From an uncultured bacterium (GTDB lineage Bacteria > Verrucomicrobiota > Lentisphaeria > Oligosphaerales > Oligosphaeraceae), in contig CACYQT010000004.1 in the NCBI GenBank assembly GCA_902776645.1, positions 62,001 to 126,000 of the forward strand: a DNA stretch of 64,000 bases. Reading direction: 5' to 3'. This document shows positions 47,001-55,648 of the stretch, in pieces; positions within the stretch are counted from its first letter, which is position 1, and every line of letters begins with the position of its first letter. A model generated the notes under the pieces. It did not search any database. It was given only the letters and a program-made list of their open reading frames with translations, and was not told the DNA's origin. The position numbers and the translations under genes were made by a program.

Positions 47001-47352
47001 CGATCCAGTCGGCGCCGCTGTTCATCCATCGTTCACCCGTGCCGTCCGGCTTCTTTTCCGTCCAGTATTCCGCATACAGACGAAATTTGAGCCCTTTTGT
47101 CGCGGTAATGGACGCCTGGACACGCAATTCACCGTCAAGCGGCAAGGTGATCCGCTGCACGGCGACGGCCCCCGCGCCCAGCGAAAAACCGCCTTCGACG
47201 GCGCGCCATGTCCCGTTTCGAACGTTCCACGAAACAGGCAATCCATTGGCCGCCTTGTCGGACATCAATGGATTTCTGAGTATGTTCTCCGCGTAAATCG
47301 ACAGTTGGATGGCGAAAATCAGCAACAGAATAAGTGCTCGGCGTGTTTTCAT
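44095..47352 (-). CDS. Large secreted glycosidase-like protein with carbohydrate-binding ends
   Basis: A 1085-residue exported protein; the start at 47352 gives the signal peptide MKTRRALILLLIFAIQLSIYA, although no good ribosome site is seen. Residues ~25-480 hold two or three beta-sandwich, CBM-like modules. A TIM barrel of clan GH-A appearance follows from ~545 (GYFTCNGEWLFPIVPFDLC, GVKLCFYIGFP, GYFIADEPLWGG with Asp-Glu as likely acid/base, YGVDIYPVPW, PIINWLQGFSW). The C-terminal ~150 residues resemble the jelly-roll domain seen in rhamnosidases (AAWIWDA, AFEFVAADD-like, VNGKFV, GTNHVAIHG). The substrate is unknown. Confidence 0.7.
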   Translation of the reverse strand: MKTRRALILLLIFAIQLSIYAENILRNPLMSDKAANGLPVSWNVRNGTWRAVEGGFSLGAGAVAVQRITLPLDGELRVQASITATKGLKFRLYAEYWTEKKPDGTGERWMNSGADWIEGTGEPQPFERIFKVAFKYDHAHFAVMAAKGDGTVECRGLTLETFERPMLENADFKLRDGNGMPVGWKIRGASVRYEDDGADATIFNADGKDVLIFNHLRPRLDIPTEVTFEIRSEGVWRSYVEWYEGQKYCKTDVQWKTATNAWKPMRTILLPDGPYTRCILVFATQKGAPLSIRNLKAAASEDKGALGGFWDVPEPHILDDGKVDVFGQKGVVKLCGIPVTAGKRYRVSYTAVGLDDARSLTGFHEINTSISPSVDGKFGFNDARNSPQRKFQTFTVPENFKGNHINFSLSVASLGTVRFSDFQLEEVPIDPTEKWELVVESPFYRNTIFASDPPSDIRLAVHADDSARRAVARLSLPQGIVKTADAEFENGQARIILPPWTETYGQARLEVVVYGSNDKSMRTFTETLQRVPSQPREIKAHPNGYFTCNGEWLFPIVPFDLCCEDILQEMYTYAQNGITLIRHNYNGIVKEGLNALDKAQRCGVKLCFYIGFPHKLSEITFYKKRLEKAYPREVREHPAFFGYFIADEPLWGGIPHAVFKELQAIHQTFDPYHPTWINAAPRNEISELKPYGAACDIYGVDIYPVPWPNNHSGLDDKTLTACGKYAQRMAEIVNGRKPIINWLQGFSWHEFGDDRWKPANPKPYPTLMQSRFMAFDTLLNGGTGYGVYGLRYALHNEFIEEIFQVTRELNGMSRLFVEGKRLPDLKTTTSDLKVAAIEHQGKRYYFILNLTDKPLKGAVADGETAPDGLRDYASGVAVDFQNLQLGPWGVLTCGPELPPSVNPIPPAIPELAAKGSPFPEKIRLAYEESLRPGYEGDAAWIWDAASVSVGAECVVYKEVEVNDVNQDAFAFVAADDAFELFVNGKFVVKNNGWAIMNKIDIKPYLVKGTNHVAIHGMDKGGLPCGILAELQMDGKTIATDASWLTLPLKEGATEMPSSEQLAAGKPAKIITPYGGGVWRKRVKIH

Positions 47353-47475
47353 ATTGGATAATGTTTCTTTGGCTTCAGTAGAATCGTTTTTCATCAATAT
47401 AATCCACATTGCGCCTCCATCAATTGAAAATCGCCATACCATATATTATTGTTTATGGATGAAAAAGGATTATCC

Positions 47476-48474
47476 ATGAGCCAACCAGACGACACACATT
47501 CCAGACGACGCAACAACATCATCAGCGGAATCATCTTGGCGATGATTCTGCTTTTCATCGGTGGCTTCTTCCTCTCGCCGCGCTTCCCGTCGGAAGAACA
47601 GCAACTGTCGAACACACCATGGATGGCGACAACTGCGGAAACAGACCAAGCGGAGGCGGCGGAAATCCATGACATCGTGCTCAATTTCCGCCCCGTCGTC
47701 ATCGGCGATCCGATCACGGGCGCCGAATATCGTTATTTTCCGAAATCGGCATGCTGGATATGCTGTGGATTGACCGCACTGCTCGGCGCCGCCGTTTCAT
47801 GGATTTTCATGAAAAAGCGCCGCCGCAAAGCCTCACGGAAACGCAAAATCATCACGGTTCTTTCATGCACGTTGTGCCCCGCCATCATGGCATACGCCGT
47901 GGGATATGCCGCATCATATTATTTCGGCGGCCCTTACAATTATGGAAACTACGCCGTTCCGACGGAACCGTGCGACGTTCTCATCTGGTTCTCCGGCTCC
48001 GACGACGGCGCGTATTTCATGGACAACTATGCTCGCTCCATCCGTGAATTCGGCTACGACCGCGCCGCCCTTTTCAATTTCCGCGACATCCCGCAGGCCA
48101 TCCAATTCGCGGAAAAACTGCCTGAAGGCTGCCGCGTCATGGTCCGCGGCCACAGCATGGGCGCCTCCGCCGCGTTTCATTTCGCAGAAAAATGCCGCCG
48201 CGACATCCTGCTGCTGGACACACGGGATCCGACCAGCTGGTTCAACCATCCTAAGTCCAAGCCGTCCAATGTGATCCATTGGCGAAACGTCCTGCCTGGC
48301 GAGCCGTTTCTACGCACGCCGGAATCGCGCCACATGGACACATTCTACTTTTGCGGCTTCAACATGGCGAATGTCTTCAGACGGCTGGGCGGACCATGGG
48401 GCATGCGCAACGGCGCGGTCAATCTCATGCCGTCCGCCTGCGACCACCACGACGTCGGCGAAGCCATCGACTAA
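47476..48474 (+). CDS. Membrane-anchored alpha/beta-hydrolase-like protein
   Basis: A 332-residue protein. AAAGGA lies seven bases before the ATG at 47476. Three hydrophobic segments are visible, at about residues 16-35, 92-110 and 123-145, so the N-terminal half is membrane-bound. The second half has a hydrolase-like order: DVLIWFSGSDDG, then VMVRGHSMGASAAFHFAEKC with a G-x-S-x-G nucleophile elbow, then DILLLDTRDPTSW and a late His-rich ACDHHDVGEAID. A serine esterase or lipase activity is plausible. I do not know the family. Confidence 0.6.
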   Translation: MSQPDDTHSRRRNNIISGIILAMILLFIGGFFLSPRFPSEEQQLSNTPWMATTAETDQAEAAEIHDIVLNFRPVVIGDPITGAEYRYFPKSACWICCGLTALLGAAVSWIFMKKRRRKASRKRKIITVLSCTLCPAIMAYAVGYAASYYFGGPYNYGNYAVPTEPCDVLIWFSGSDDGAYFMDNYARSIREFGYDRAALFNFRDIPQAIQFAEKLPEGCRVMVRGHSMGASAAFHFAEKCRRDILLLDTRDPTSWFNHPKSKPSNVIHWRNVLPGEPFLRTPESRHMDTFYFCGFNMANVFRRLGGPWGMRNGAVNLMPSACDHHDVGEAID

Positions 48475-48486
48475 TGCTTAATGCTT

Positions 48487-49206
48487 TTACCGCAGGGCGA
48501 AACCAAGAATCCCCACGAGAAGCATCGTCAGTTCGCCGAAGGCCAGATATAAAGACTTGGCCAGCAGCTGCCTGTCATACTCGCCGAACGGCGAAAAACG
48601 TATGACGGTCGGCGGCAGCAGAAACGCCGCGGCGATCGCCACGCATGAAACCAACGTGAAACGTACGCCGCACAAAGCCCCCATCAGGCAGCACACGACG
48701 ACGGCGACAATCCAATGCGCGACGGCCTTCCACGAATGCGTCTGCCGCCTCTTCAGCACCGCGCCGCTCATGTCCAGCATGATGCACGTCGAAAGCACCG
48801 CGACCGGAATCAGCCAACCAGTCCGCCGCATTCCGAACAGCGCCACCAGCAGTACGGGCTTCAGCACCATGGCGAGAAGCCGTGCCACCACCATCCATGC
48901 CTGGTCCGTTTCATCCACGCCGTTCAGCCGCATCAGGAGGCGGATCAGAAGCGTGATCCCGTTGGACAGCTTCCCCTTGCGCACATAGTTCTGCCAGATG
49001 CAGATGACGGCCGCGCTGATGATCACACCGATGGAACGAACACCGAAGAGGCTGCACAAAATGGCCGCCGCAATCCAGCAGACGATGCCGTCAGCCAATG
49101 CGACGCCCGCGATCCACGCGCGCCAGCCCGCCGGCCGATCCGCATTCGTGATGTCGGGCCGGCCAAAACGAGTGACTTCAGACAGCGCCCAGTACAGGTG
49201 TCTCAT
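48487..49206 (-). CDS. Integral membrane protein, unknown
   Basis: A 239-residue protein with about six or seven hydrophobic segments (WIAGVALADGIVCWIAAAILCSLFG, GVIISAAVICIW, VVARLLAMVLKPVLLVALFG, WLIPVAVLSTCIMLDMSG, WIVAVVVCCLMGALCG, LTMLLVGILGFAL). Its length and helix pattern are loosely those of CobS-like or CDP-alcohol/polyprenyl transferases, but the metal-binding Asp motifs of those families are not seen. It begins 27 bases after the dapA stop and is probably co-transcribed with it. Confidence 0.5.
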   Translation of the reverse strand: MRHLYWALSEVTRFGRPDITNADRPAGWRAWIAGVALADGIVCWIAAAILCSLFGVRSIGVIISAAVICIWQNYVRKGKLSNGITLLIRLLMRLNGVDETDQAWMVVARLLAMVLKPVLLVALFGMRRTGWLIPVAVLSTCIMLDMSGAVLKRRQTHSWKAVAHWIVAVVVCCLMGALCGVRFTLVSCVAIAAAFLLPPTVIRFSPFGEYDRQLLAKSLYLAFGELTMLLVGILGFALR

Positions 49207-49233
49207 GCTGGTTCATCCCATCGGTTCGTGGTT

Positions 49234-50151
49234 TCAGAAATCAAGATTTTTCGTATCGATCTTTCCGCTGTTGTCCTTTCCCGTGAGGAGGCCGACGCGG
49301 CTCAACGTCGCGCGGAGCTTGTCGCGGTTGGTGGCGGTCATTTCGCACAGCGGCAGACGGTACTCTTCCGCAATCATGCCCAGATCGGCCATGGCGGCCT
49401 TGATCGGAATCGGATTCGATTCGATGAACAGGTCGCGGTACAGCGGATAGTACTTGCGATGGATTGCCAGCGCCGTCGCGAAATCACCGTCCAACGCGGC
49501 CTGCGCCATCTTCGAGACTTCGGCGGGAATGATGTTCGACGCCACGCTGATGATACCGGACGCACCGACGGCCATCATCGGCAGCGTCAGGCTGTCGTCG
49601 CCGCTGAGAACCGTGATGTCGCATGCGTCTTTGATCGCGTTCACGCGTTCGACGCTGCCGCCCGCCTCCTTGATGGCGGCCACCAGCTTGTGCTTCGACA
49701 GCCGCGCGACGATGTCGACGGGAATCTCACGCCCCGTGCGGCCGGGCACATTGTACAGGACGATCGGCAGGCCGGATTCCTCCGCCACCATGGAGAAATG
49801 GCGGTAAAGGCCTTCCGGCGTCGGCTTGTTATAATAAGGTGTGACCTGCAACGTCGCGTCCGCGCCGAATTCCGCCGCGTTCTTCGACAGATGAATCGCC
49901 TCGAACGTCGAATTTCCGCCCGTTCCCGCGATGATCTGGCAGCGTTTGTTGGCCTTTTCCGTCACGAACTTTATCACATCGTCATGTTCACGATACGTGA
50001 GCGTAGGCGACTCACCGGTCGTGCCGACCGGAACGAGGCCGGCCACGCCGCCCGCGATCTGCTGTTCGACGATGACGCCCAACGCGTCGAAATCCACCTG
50101 TCCGTTCCGGAACGGCGTGATCAATGCGGTATAACAACCTGCAAGCTTCAT
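49234..50151 (-). CDS. dapA: 4-hydroxy-tetrahydrodipicolinate synthase
   Basis: Condenses pyruvate and aspartate semialdehyde on the way to diaminopimelate and lysine. 305 residues; the start at 50151 (MKLAGCYTALITPF) has AAAGGAG at nine bases, while the longer frame crosses the promoter. Landmarks are GTTGESPTLTYREH, YYNKPTPEGLYRHF, VLYNVPGRTG with the catalytic Tyr, and AIKEAGG with the Schiff-base Lys. The C-terminus (KDNSGKIDTKN) is slightly extended. The gene is isolated from other lysine genes. Confidence 0.95.
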   Translation of the reverse strand: MKLAGCYTALITPFRNGQVDFDALGVIVEQQIAGGVAGLVPVGTTGESPTLTYREHDDVIKFVTEKANKRCQIIAGTGGNSTFEAIHLSKNAAEFGADATLQVTPYYNKPTPEGLYRHFSMVAEESGLPIVLYNVPGRTGREIPVDIVARLSKHKLVAAIKEAGGSVERVNAIKDACDITVLSGDDSLTLPMMAVGASGIISVASNIIPAEVSKMAQAALDGDFATALAIHRKYYPLYRDLFIESNPIPIKAAMADLGMIAEEYRLPLCEMTATNRDKLRATLSRVGLLTGKDNSGKIDTKNLDF

Positions 50152-50202
50152 TGGAAATGCTCCTTTGTTGATGTCTGCACAAAAATCCTTTTTTCTTACT
50201 AT

Positions 50203-50230
50203 ATCATAATATGAAAAACGGATTTGGCAA
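50203..50230 (-). promoter_or_regulatory. Probable sigma-70 promoter of dapA
   Basis: On the minus strand TTGCCA (50230-50225), 16 bases, TATGAT (50208-50203), 51 bases before the dapA start. Confidence 0.5.
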
Positions 50231-50383
50231 CAAAAACCATTTAAAAATACCGCTTCACGGAGCTGAAAGCCGAAAGCACACATAAGCCCAAGCCTGAAAC
50301 CTTTCGTCGCTTATGTCCCTTTCGTCCCCTTCCACATCATAATCCATAGGCCTTCGGCCATCAGCGTCTTCCGTGAGGAAGAC

Positions 50384-50452
50384 AAAAAAAGGCCCCGGCT
50401 GGTAGTTGGGGGAGGAGAGAGGGAGGTGGGAAGGAGAATACCAGCCGGGGCC
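50384..50452 (-). terminator. Strong minus-strand terminator, possible 3' end of a small RNA
   Basis: A 14-bp perfect GC-rich stem (50439-50452 with 50391-50404) encloses a 34-base pyrimidine loop holding several CCTCC-like runs, and is followed on the minus strand by seven T. No protein gene ends here on that strand. In the rest of the 50152-50739 gap I see the dapA promoter, a small imperfect hairpin with a GAAA loop at 50475-50490, AT-rich sequence and no credible gene. Confidence 0.7.
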
Positions 50453-50739
50453 AAATCTAAGATTTTCGAGCATGTCTAATTTCTAAGACGAAACATACTG
50501 TACACCCTCAAATAAAGATTACAAGTTATTAACAGGTCTTTTTAGGTCTTTTTAGGACTTTTTTAGAGTTTTATGGTACTATTTGGATGCATTTTTAGCT
50601 CAAAACATATTTGTATTGATCATTTTTAGGCGCAACAGCAATATCATTTTCCTTCATATAAGGAAATGAAAAAAAGGTGGGAAAACCTAGTGCAGGAGAG
50701 TTGTGAACAATCGCAACCGGACATGCGGAAGCGCCCCCC

Positions 50740-51834
50740 CTATTTTTTCTTGAACTTTTCATCCGCCATTTGGCAGAATGTCTTGATGATTTTGATTTCC
50801 TTCGGGTCGTACGGACGAAGGTTCGGCCTCATCAGATCGTGCTGCCATTTAGTGAAATCCCAGTCGGCTGGAGCAGTTCCCGCATCGACACGCTGCCACA
50901 TGCCTTCCCATGGCTCGTAGGTCTGGTAGAGCCCCGCCACGAAGCCCCAGTTGTAGGAGCCGATCTTCTCCAGATAGAACAACGGGAAGATCTCCTGCAC
51001 ATTGTTATGGTAGATGCGGTGCAGCCATTCCGTATTGACGAGCGGGCGGCCGTACAGCTCCTTCAGGAAGTCGATGACCTTGATCATGTCCGTATAGGGC
51101 GAGTAGCAGTGGAAGGAGACGATGTCGGACAGATCGGCCGCCAGGCGTTCGCTCGGGTTGCCGCCCTTCAGAATCTGCGACCACATGCACGACGTCAACG
51201 GCTGGTCCGGATTGATGTCCCATCCGATTTCGAAGAACTTCCGCACGATCGGCACGGAAACTTCGCCGCGGCCCGCCGCTCCAGGCTCGTTGATCAAATC
51301 CCACATGATGATGCGCGGATCCTTCGCGTATTTCGTCATCAGCTCCGCCGTCATTTCATAGAATTGAACGGACAGCTCCGGATCGTCCAAGACCGTGTAG
51401 CCATGGCCCCCCGCATGCGACATGTGCGGCGACTTCTTCACGCCGCCGTGATAGCCCCAATCGACCTTCTGCGGGCCGAGCGTTTTCGGCTCGTAGATTT
51501 CTTTTGGAACGGAGCAGTCGTTGCCGATCGTGACCATCACGTTGATACCGTGCTTCGCGCACGTCTGGATGTAGCGTTCGAAGCGCTCCATGAAGCCGTC
51601 GTGCTCCTGCTGCCACACTTCGAACTGCACGATGAGACGGACGGAATTGAAGCCGATGGAGGCCGCCAGTTCCAGTTCGCGATCCGCCGTCTTCAGACGT
51701 TCCTCGAAGCCAAGCTCCTGCCATTGATCGACGCGGTTCGCGCAGTCGCTCCCCATGAAATTGCAGCCACGCAGCCACGGTTGCGCATCATACCATTCCC
51801 ATGCTTTTTCCTTCGACCATCTCGGTTTATCCAT
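50740..51834 (-). CDS. Cytosolic GH5/GH2-like TIM-barrel glycosidase
   Basis: A 364-residue protein with no signal peptide. AAAGGA lies nine bases before the ATG. The clan GH-A blocks are clear: LRGCNFMGSDCANR, GFNSVRLIVQFEVW, MWDLINEPGAAGRGE with Asn-Glu as acid/base near residue 200, VSFHCYSPYTD, and RPLVNTEWLHR with Glu as nucleophile near 275. The layout resembles GH5-type mannanases and cellulases or GH2-like enzymes lacking the beta domains. An intracellular oligosaccharide is the likely substrate. The next gene upstream on this strand is the secreted DUF4091 protein 80 bases away. Confidence 0.8.
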   Translation of the reverse strand: MDKPRWSKEKAWEWYDAQPWLRGCNFMGSDCANRVDQWQELGFEERLKTADRELELAASIGFNSVRLIVQFEVWQQEHDGFMERFERYIQTCAKHGINVMVTIGNDCSVPKEIYEPKTLGPQKVDWGYHGGVKKSPHMSHAGGHGYTVLDDPELSVQFYEMTAELMTKYAKDPRIIMWDLINEPGAAGRGEVSVPIVRKFFEIGWDINPDQPLTSCMWSQILKGGNPSERLAADLSDIVSFHCYSPYTDMIKVIDFLKELYGRPLVNTEWLHRIYHNNVQEIFPLFYLEKIGSYNWGFVAGLYQTYEPWEGMWQRVDAGTAPADWDFTKWQHDLMRPNLRPYDPKEIKIIKTFCQMADEKFKKK

Positions 51835-51853
51835 TGTGTTATATCCTTTTAGG

Positions 51854-51898
51854 CTAGATTTTCTAGAACCGCTAGAACTTCTAGAGATTCTAGATTTT
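51854..51898. repeat. 9-bp tandem repeat CTAGANNTT, five units
   Basis: CTAGA occurs at 51854, 51863, 51872, 51881 and 51890, exactly nine bases apart. The array fills the gap between the stop of the DUF4091 gene and the start of the next gene. Confidence 0.85.
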
Positions 51899-51914
51899 CT
51901 TGAGCTTCCTCTTC

Positions 51915-54900
51915 TTACTTGGACAGTTCCGCAATCGCGGCCGCCAGTTTCAGGCGGTGCGCCTCGTACGTGGCGGGATCCTTCGTGAATTCCGTCATCG
52001 TGCGCGTCACATTTTCGGGAACCGTCAGCAAGGCTTCGTATTCAGCGCGTTTCGCCGTCGGCAGATTGGCGCCCTTCGCCGCCAAGAGACGCTTCAGCAT
52101 GGCGAAATACTCATAGTCTTCGATACCGTCGCGAAGCATTTCGAAACGGATGGAAACGACTGGATCGTCCATCACGGGACCGTTCTGCTTGCCGTCGGCG
52201 GCGGCCTCCGGCGGATAGACGAAACGGCCGTCGCCGTTGCCCCACGGCGAGCGGACACCGGCGGGCGTGTCGTAGCCGGAGACCCAGCTCATCGGATCCT
52301 CGTAAGGATTCTGCAAGGAGTCGGGATATGCGCAAGGGCTTGACCAGTAATCACTTGCCCAGACAAGAATGCCGTCCACCTGATAGTCCCACGTCTGCCA
52401 CAGCCAGACGCGCATCTCTGTTCCGGGATGGTCGATGAACAGCGTCGCATACGGCGCTTTCGGGCCTGTGCAGACATACCACCAGAACTGTTCGCCCAAC
52501 GCCTTGCGCTCAGGAACCTGTTCCTTCTTCAAACGCGGCGTCACGGGGCACCACAGATTCGGACCGCCGATCAAACCGTCTTCAATCTGCTCCGTCAGCA
52601 TGCGGCGGATGCCGGGCGCGTATTTCTTCAGTTTGCGGAAGCCGTTCATCACGAATTCGTAGTCCTTCGGATCGGGCTCGTCAAACCAATAAATATACGC
52701 CTTGTCCAGCCATCCTTTCTCCTTCAGATGGGCCTCGATTTCGCCAAGATACTCTTTCATCAGCTTGTCGTACTGCGGCGTGCCTTCCGCATAGCCCATG
52801 AATCTCGGATCGACACGCGAATGGAACGTGCCGCCGCCCAAGCCCGCGACATTCATCTTGATGGTGTTGAAATGGTATTCGTTGAACGCCTTCTCCATGG
52901 CCTTGTCCCATTTGTCCCAATGGAAGACAAGTTTCAGATTCTCCTCTTTAACAGGTTCGAAATCGCTGTCGATAAACACCTTGCCGGTCGTGCTGTTCGT
53001 CAGCTTGAAATTATCGATCCACACTTCGCCCGTCCGTTCGCCGGCGTCCGAATAGAGCGTCGTGAAAACCGCCACATCGAACTTCACGGCGCCTTCCGGA
53101 TACGTGCTGAACGTTTCATCGAACGTCTGCCATGAACCGTCGCCTTTCACATGGAAGTCATGGTTGCGGCCACGCATCCACTGGCCGAACTCATCGTAAT
53201 GCATGAAGCAGATCGTGAAGACGTTGCCCGGATTCGTCTTGTATTCAAGATGAACCTTCATCTCGCCCTTTTCGATATCGAACGTCTTGTTATATCTGAA
53301 CGACACATTGGCGGTCTTCTTGTCGTCTTTCAGATACATGGAATGGCCGCCTTCCGTCTGCGAAACAGGCTCCATCGGCGCACCCGTCCACGTATTCTCC
53401 AGACCTTCCAACGTGCACGACCAGTTGTCCAGCTGCGTGGGATTGTACGGGCTGATGTGATGCTGCGAATATACCTTAAGATACTTGTCCCAAAGCTCGC
53501 GGCGCTGCGCGCCGTTCGCGGGCTTGTGATAGCGCCACAGCGCGCCTGCGTCGAAACCGAACGCCGTCTGGCATGTCATCTTGTCGGGCAGCTGGAAGCC
53601 AAACACTTCCACCTGCATCGGAACGGAAACCGTCCAGCCGTCCGCTTCAACTTTTATGATTCCATTGTACTTGCCCGCTTTGGCATCCTTTGGAACATTG
53701 ACGCGAACCCAAATCGGCTGGTTCACGCCGGCCTTGATGCTCAGGCCGGGCTTCAGCGGCGGCAATGCATCCGGCCAGAGCCCCAAAATTCCCGTGCTGT
53801 CCGTTTTGATTTCAATATTATGGTAATAGACGCGCAGCAAATCGATGTTCTTCGCGGCTATCTCCGCACCGTCCGGGCCTTTCAAATCGGAAGCGACGAC
53901 TTTCACGTTGGTCACATCCACTTCCGGACGGATGACGAGCTGCGCCGCCTCCGACTCGCCCTGCGCCGCGCCGATGGCCAGCGCCGTGCCAGTCTTTTCC
54001 GGCAGACCACGGCCAACCGGAATCTTCCAGCCGGAGGATGTCCACCAGACCGAACCGCGCGCATCCGGAACGCTCAGCAGTTCGCCGTAATTCGTATTGT
54101 AGAAATCCGACACGAAAAAGTCGCTGCCGATCTTGAAGGCCGAATCGCCGCCGAGCGCCATCGTCATCCGCCAGTCGCCCGTGCCTTTCACGTCATACGG
54201 AATCTCCAACGTCTTCTTTTCGTTGGCCCTGATGACCTGTTCGCCGGCCGCATATTGCTTTCCGTCGCCATTTGGACGGGCGACCGTCACGACAGGCTTC
54301 AACGTCACATTCTTCGCGGTCGCGTTCTCGACGGCGACCTTCACGACATTCTGCCCGCCGGGCAGCCCGTCACCGATTTCCAACACACGGACATTCAACG
54401 ACTTGTCTTCGGAAAGAATCTCAATGTAGCGCGTATCGCCGGCGATCTCCGTCGGCGTTCCGCTCACCGACGCAAAATAGCGGTAGGAATTGATCTGGAA
54501 GGAGCCCGGATCCGAATCCTGCGCGCCAACCTTCTGCTTCGATTCCGCCTTCATGCGGATGTAGATTTCATCGGCCGGATACATGGAGGCCGGAATTTCC
54601 GCCTTCAGCGTCCCCATTTCCTCCTGCGTGCCGATCACGATCCATTCCTTCCCGTCACGGCTGGCTTCCATCGTCAGCTTGCCGCCGACATAGTAATTGA
54701 TAGTAGCCTCCAAACGGCCTGAAAGCTGCCTGCGGCCCGCAACCGCATGGCGATACGTCACTTCCGTGCCTTTTCCGAACAGCCAGCGGTGGGTGTTGAA
54801 ACTGGCGTTCGTCGAAACCAGCGAACGGCTGTGGTTGCGCCCTTCACTGGAATAATTCGACTCAAAACGGTATTCGTTCACAAGAATCTTCTCGTCATGG

Positions 54901-55409
54901 CCGAGCTGCATGCCCTGCTCTTCATGGTAGATCGGCACAACCGGTGTCACGGAGACGTCGTCGAATTCGAAACGGCCCGTGCCATGCCACTGGCCAAGGC
55001 GAATCCGGCCGGATTCGCCCTGCCCGTTCTCCGGCACGACAAACACATGGCCATACGCCGTCCACGAATCCTTCGGCGTGCCCATGTCGACGTTGCAGAA
55101 GACCGGTCCCGTGATCGCCGTCCCCCCGGCATTGCCGACGGCACGCGCCTTGAACCGCAACCTGTATGTTTTGCCTACTTCGAAAGGAACCTTGTCGGAC
55201 AGCCAGTAATTCGAATCCTCCCCGCCGCCGACCACATACGCGGCGCGTCTGCCTGCCACCGCGCCGTCTTCCGACACGCCGCCAGGCTGCCCGGACAGCT
55301 TCCAGCCATCCGCCGCATCCTTTCCCCCCTGCTCAAAAGACGAATTTTTGACCATCTGCCCATGGCATAAAAGCCCGAACATCATGACAATAGACAAAAG
55401 ACGTTTCAT
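51915..55409 (-). CDS. Secreted DUF4091 (GH123-like) multidomain protein
   Basis: A 1164-residue exported protein. The ATG at 55409 begins the signal MKRLLSIVMMFGLLCHG; a TTG two codons earlier is ignored. The N-terminal ~170 residues look like a CBM4/9-type sandwich (MVKNSSFEQGGKDAADGW). Middle modules are beta-rich, with a further sandwich around 700-850 (VHLEYKTNPGN, IDSDFEPV). The C-terminal TIM-barrel part carries DKAYIYWFDEPDPKDYEF with the Asp-Glu pair typical of GH123/DUF4091, then DDPVVSIRFEMLRDGIEDYEYFAML, a strong DUF4091 signature. Probably an exo-acting glycosidase on host or plant glycans; the substrate is unknown. Confidence 0.8.
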   Translation of the reverse strand: MKRLLSIVMMFGLLCHGQMVKNSSFEQGGKDAADGWKLSGQPGGVSEDGAVAGRRAAYVVGGGEDSNYWLSDKVPFEVGKTYRLRFKARAVGNAGGTAITGPVFCNVDMGTPKDSWTAYGHVFVVPENGQGESGRIRLGQWHGTGRFEFDDVSVTPVVPIYHEEQGMQLGHDEKILVNEYRFESNYSSEGRNHSRSLVSTNASFNTHRWLFGKGTEVTYRHAVAGRRQLSGRLEATINYYVGGKLTMEASRDGKEWIVIGTQEEMGTLKAEIPASMYPADEIYIRMKAESKQKVGAQDSDPGSFQINSYRYFASVSGTPTEIAGDTRYIEILSEDKSLNVRVLEIGDGLPGGQNVVKVAVENATAKNVTLKPVVTVARPNGDGKQYAAGEQVIRANEKKTLEIPYDVKGTGDWRMTMALGGDSAFKIGSDFFVSDFYNTNYGELLSVPDARGSVWWTSSGWKIPVGRGLPEKTGTALAIGAAQGESEAAQLVIRPEVDVTNVKVVASDLKGPDGAEIAAKNIDLLRVYYHNIEIKTDSTGILGLWPDALPPLKPGLSIKAGVNQPIWVRVNVPKDAKAGKYNGIIKVEADGWTVSVPMQVEVFGFQLPDKMTCQTAFGFDAGALWRYHKPANGAQRRELWDKYLKVYSQHHISPYNPTQLDNWSCTLEGLENTWTGAPMEPVSQTEGGHSMYLKDDKKTANVSFRYNKTFDIEKGEMKVHLEYKTNPGNVFTICFMHYDEFGQWMRGRNHDFHVKGDGSWQTFDETFSTYPEGAVKFDVAVFTTLYSDAGERTGEVWIDNFKLTNSTTGKVFIDSDFEPVKEENLKLVFHWDKWDKAMEKAFNEYHFNTIKMNVAGLGGGTFHSRVDPRFMGYAEGTPQYDKLMKEYLGEIEAHLKEKGWLDKAYIYWFDEPDPKDYEFVMNGFRKLKKYAPGIRRMLTEQIEDGLIGGPNLWCPVTPRLKKEQVPERKALGEQFWWYVCTGPKAPYATLFIDHPGTEMRVWLWQTWDYQVDGILVWASDYWSSPCAYPDSLQNPYEDPMSWVSGYDTPAGVRSPWGNGDGRFVYPPEAAADGKQNGPVMDDPVVSIRFEMLRDGIEDYEYFAMLKRLLAAKGANLPTAKRAEYEALLTVPENVTRTMTEFTKDPATYEAHRLKLAAAIAELSK

Positions 55410-55648
55410 TTGCAACTTTTCCTCTTTTCTTCCTGAACCTTAGAGGCACACATCTTTCAACCCAATCATAACGCCTCAAAAGGCAAAGGCTTATTATATT
55501 CAACCCATATCAAAGATAGGACAAATCACAGATAACTTGCATTACCGGCAAACATGTTTTTTAATGTACCCACGGTTCAGAAGATATCAACTCTCACGAT
55601 TGTTTTTCCTCCCTTTCTCCTCGCAAACCTCATGGGAGAGAGATTGCG

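Noticed and set aside
48487-49206. CobS cobalamin synthase
   Set aside because: Size and hydrophobicity fit, but the acidic metal-binding motifs are not seen and no cobalamin genes are nearby.
50391-50452. G-quadruplex on the plus strand
   Set aside because: The G-rich loop could form one, but the perfect stem plus seven T on the other strand is fully explained by a terminator.
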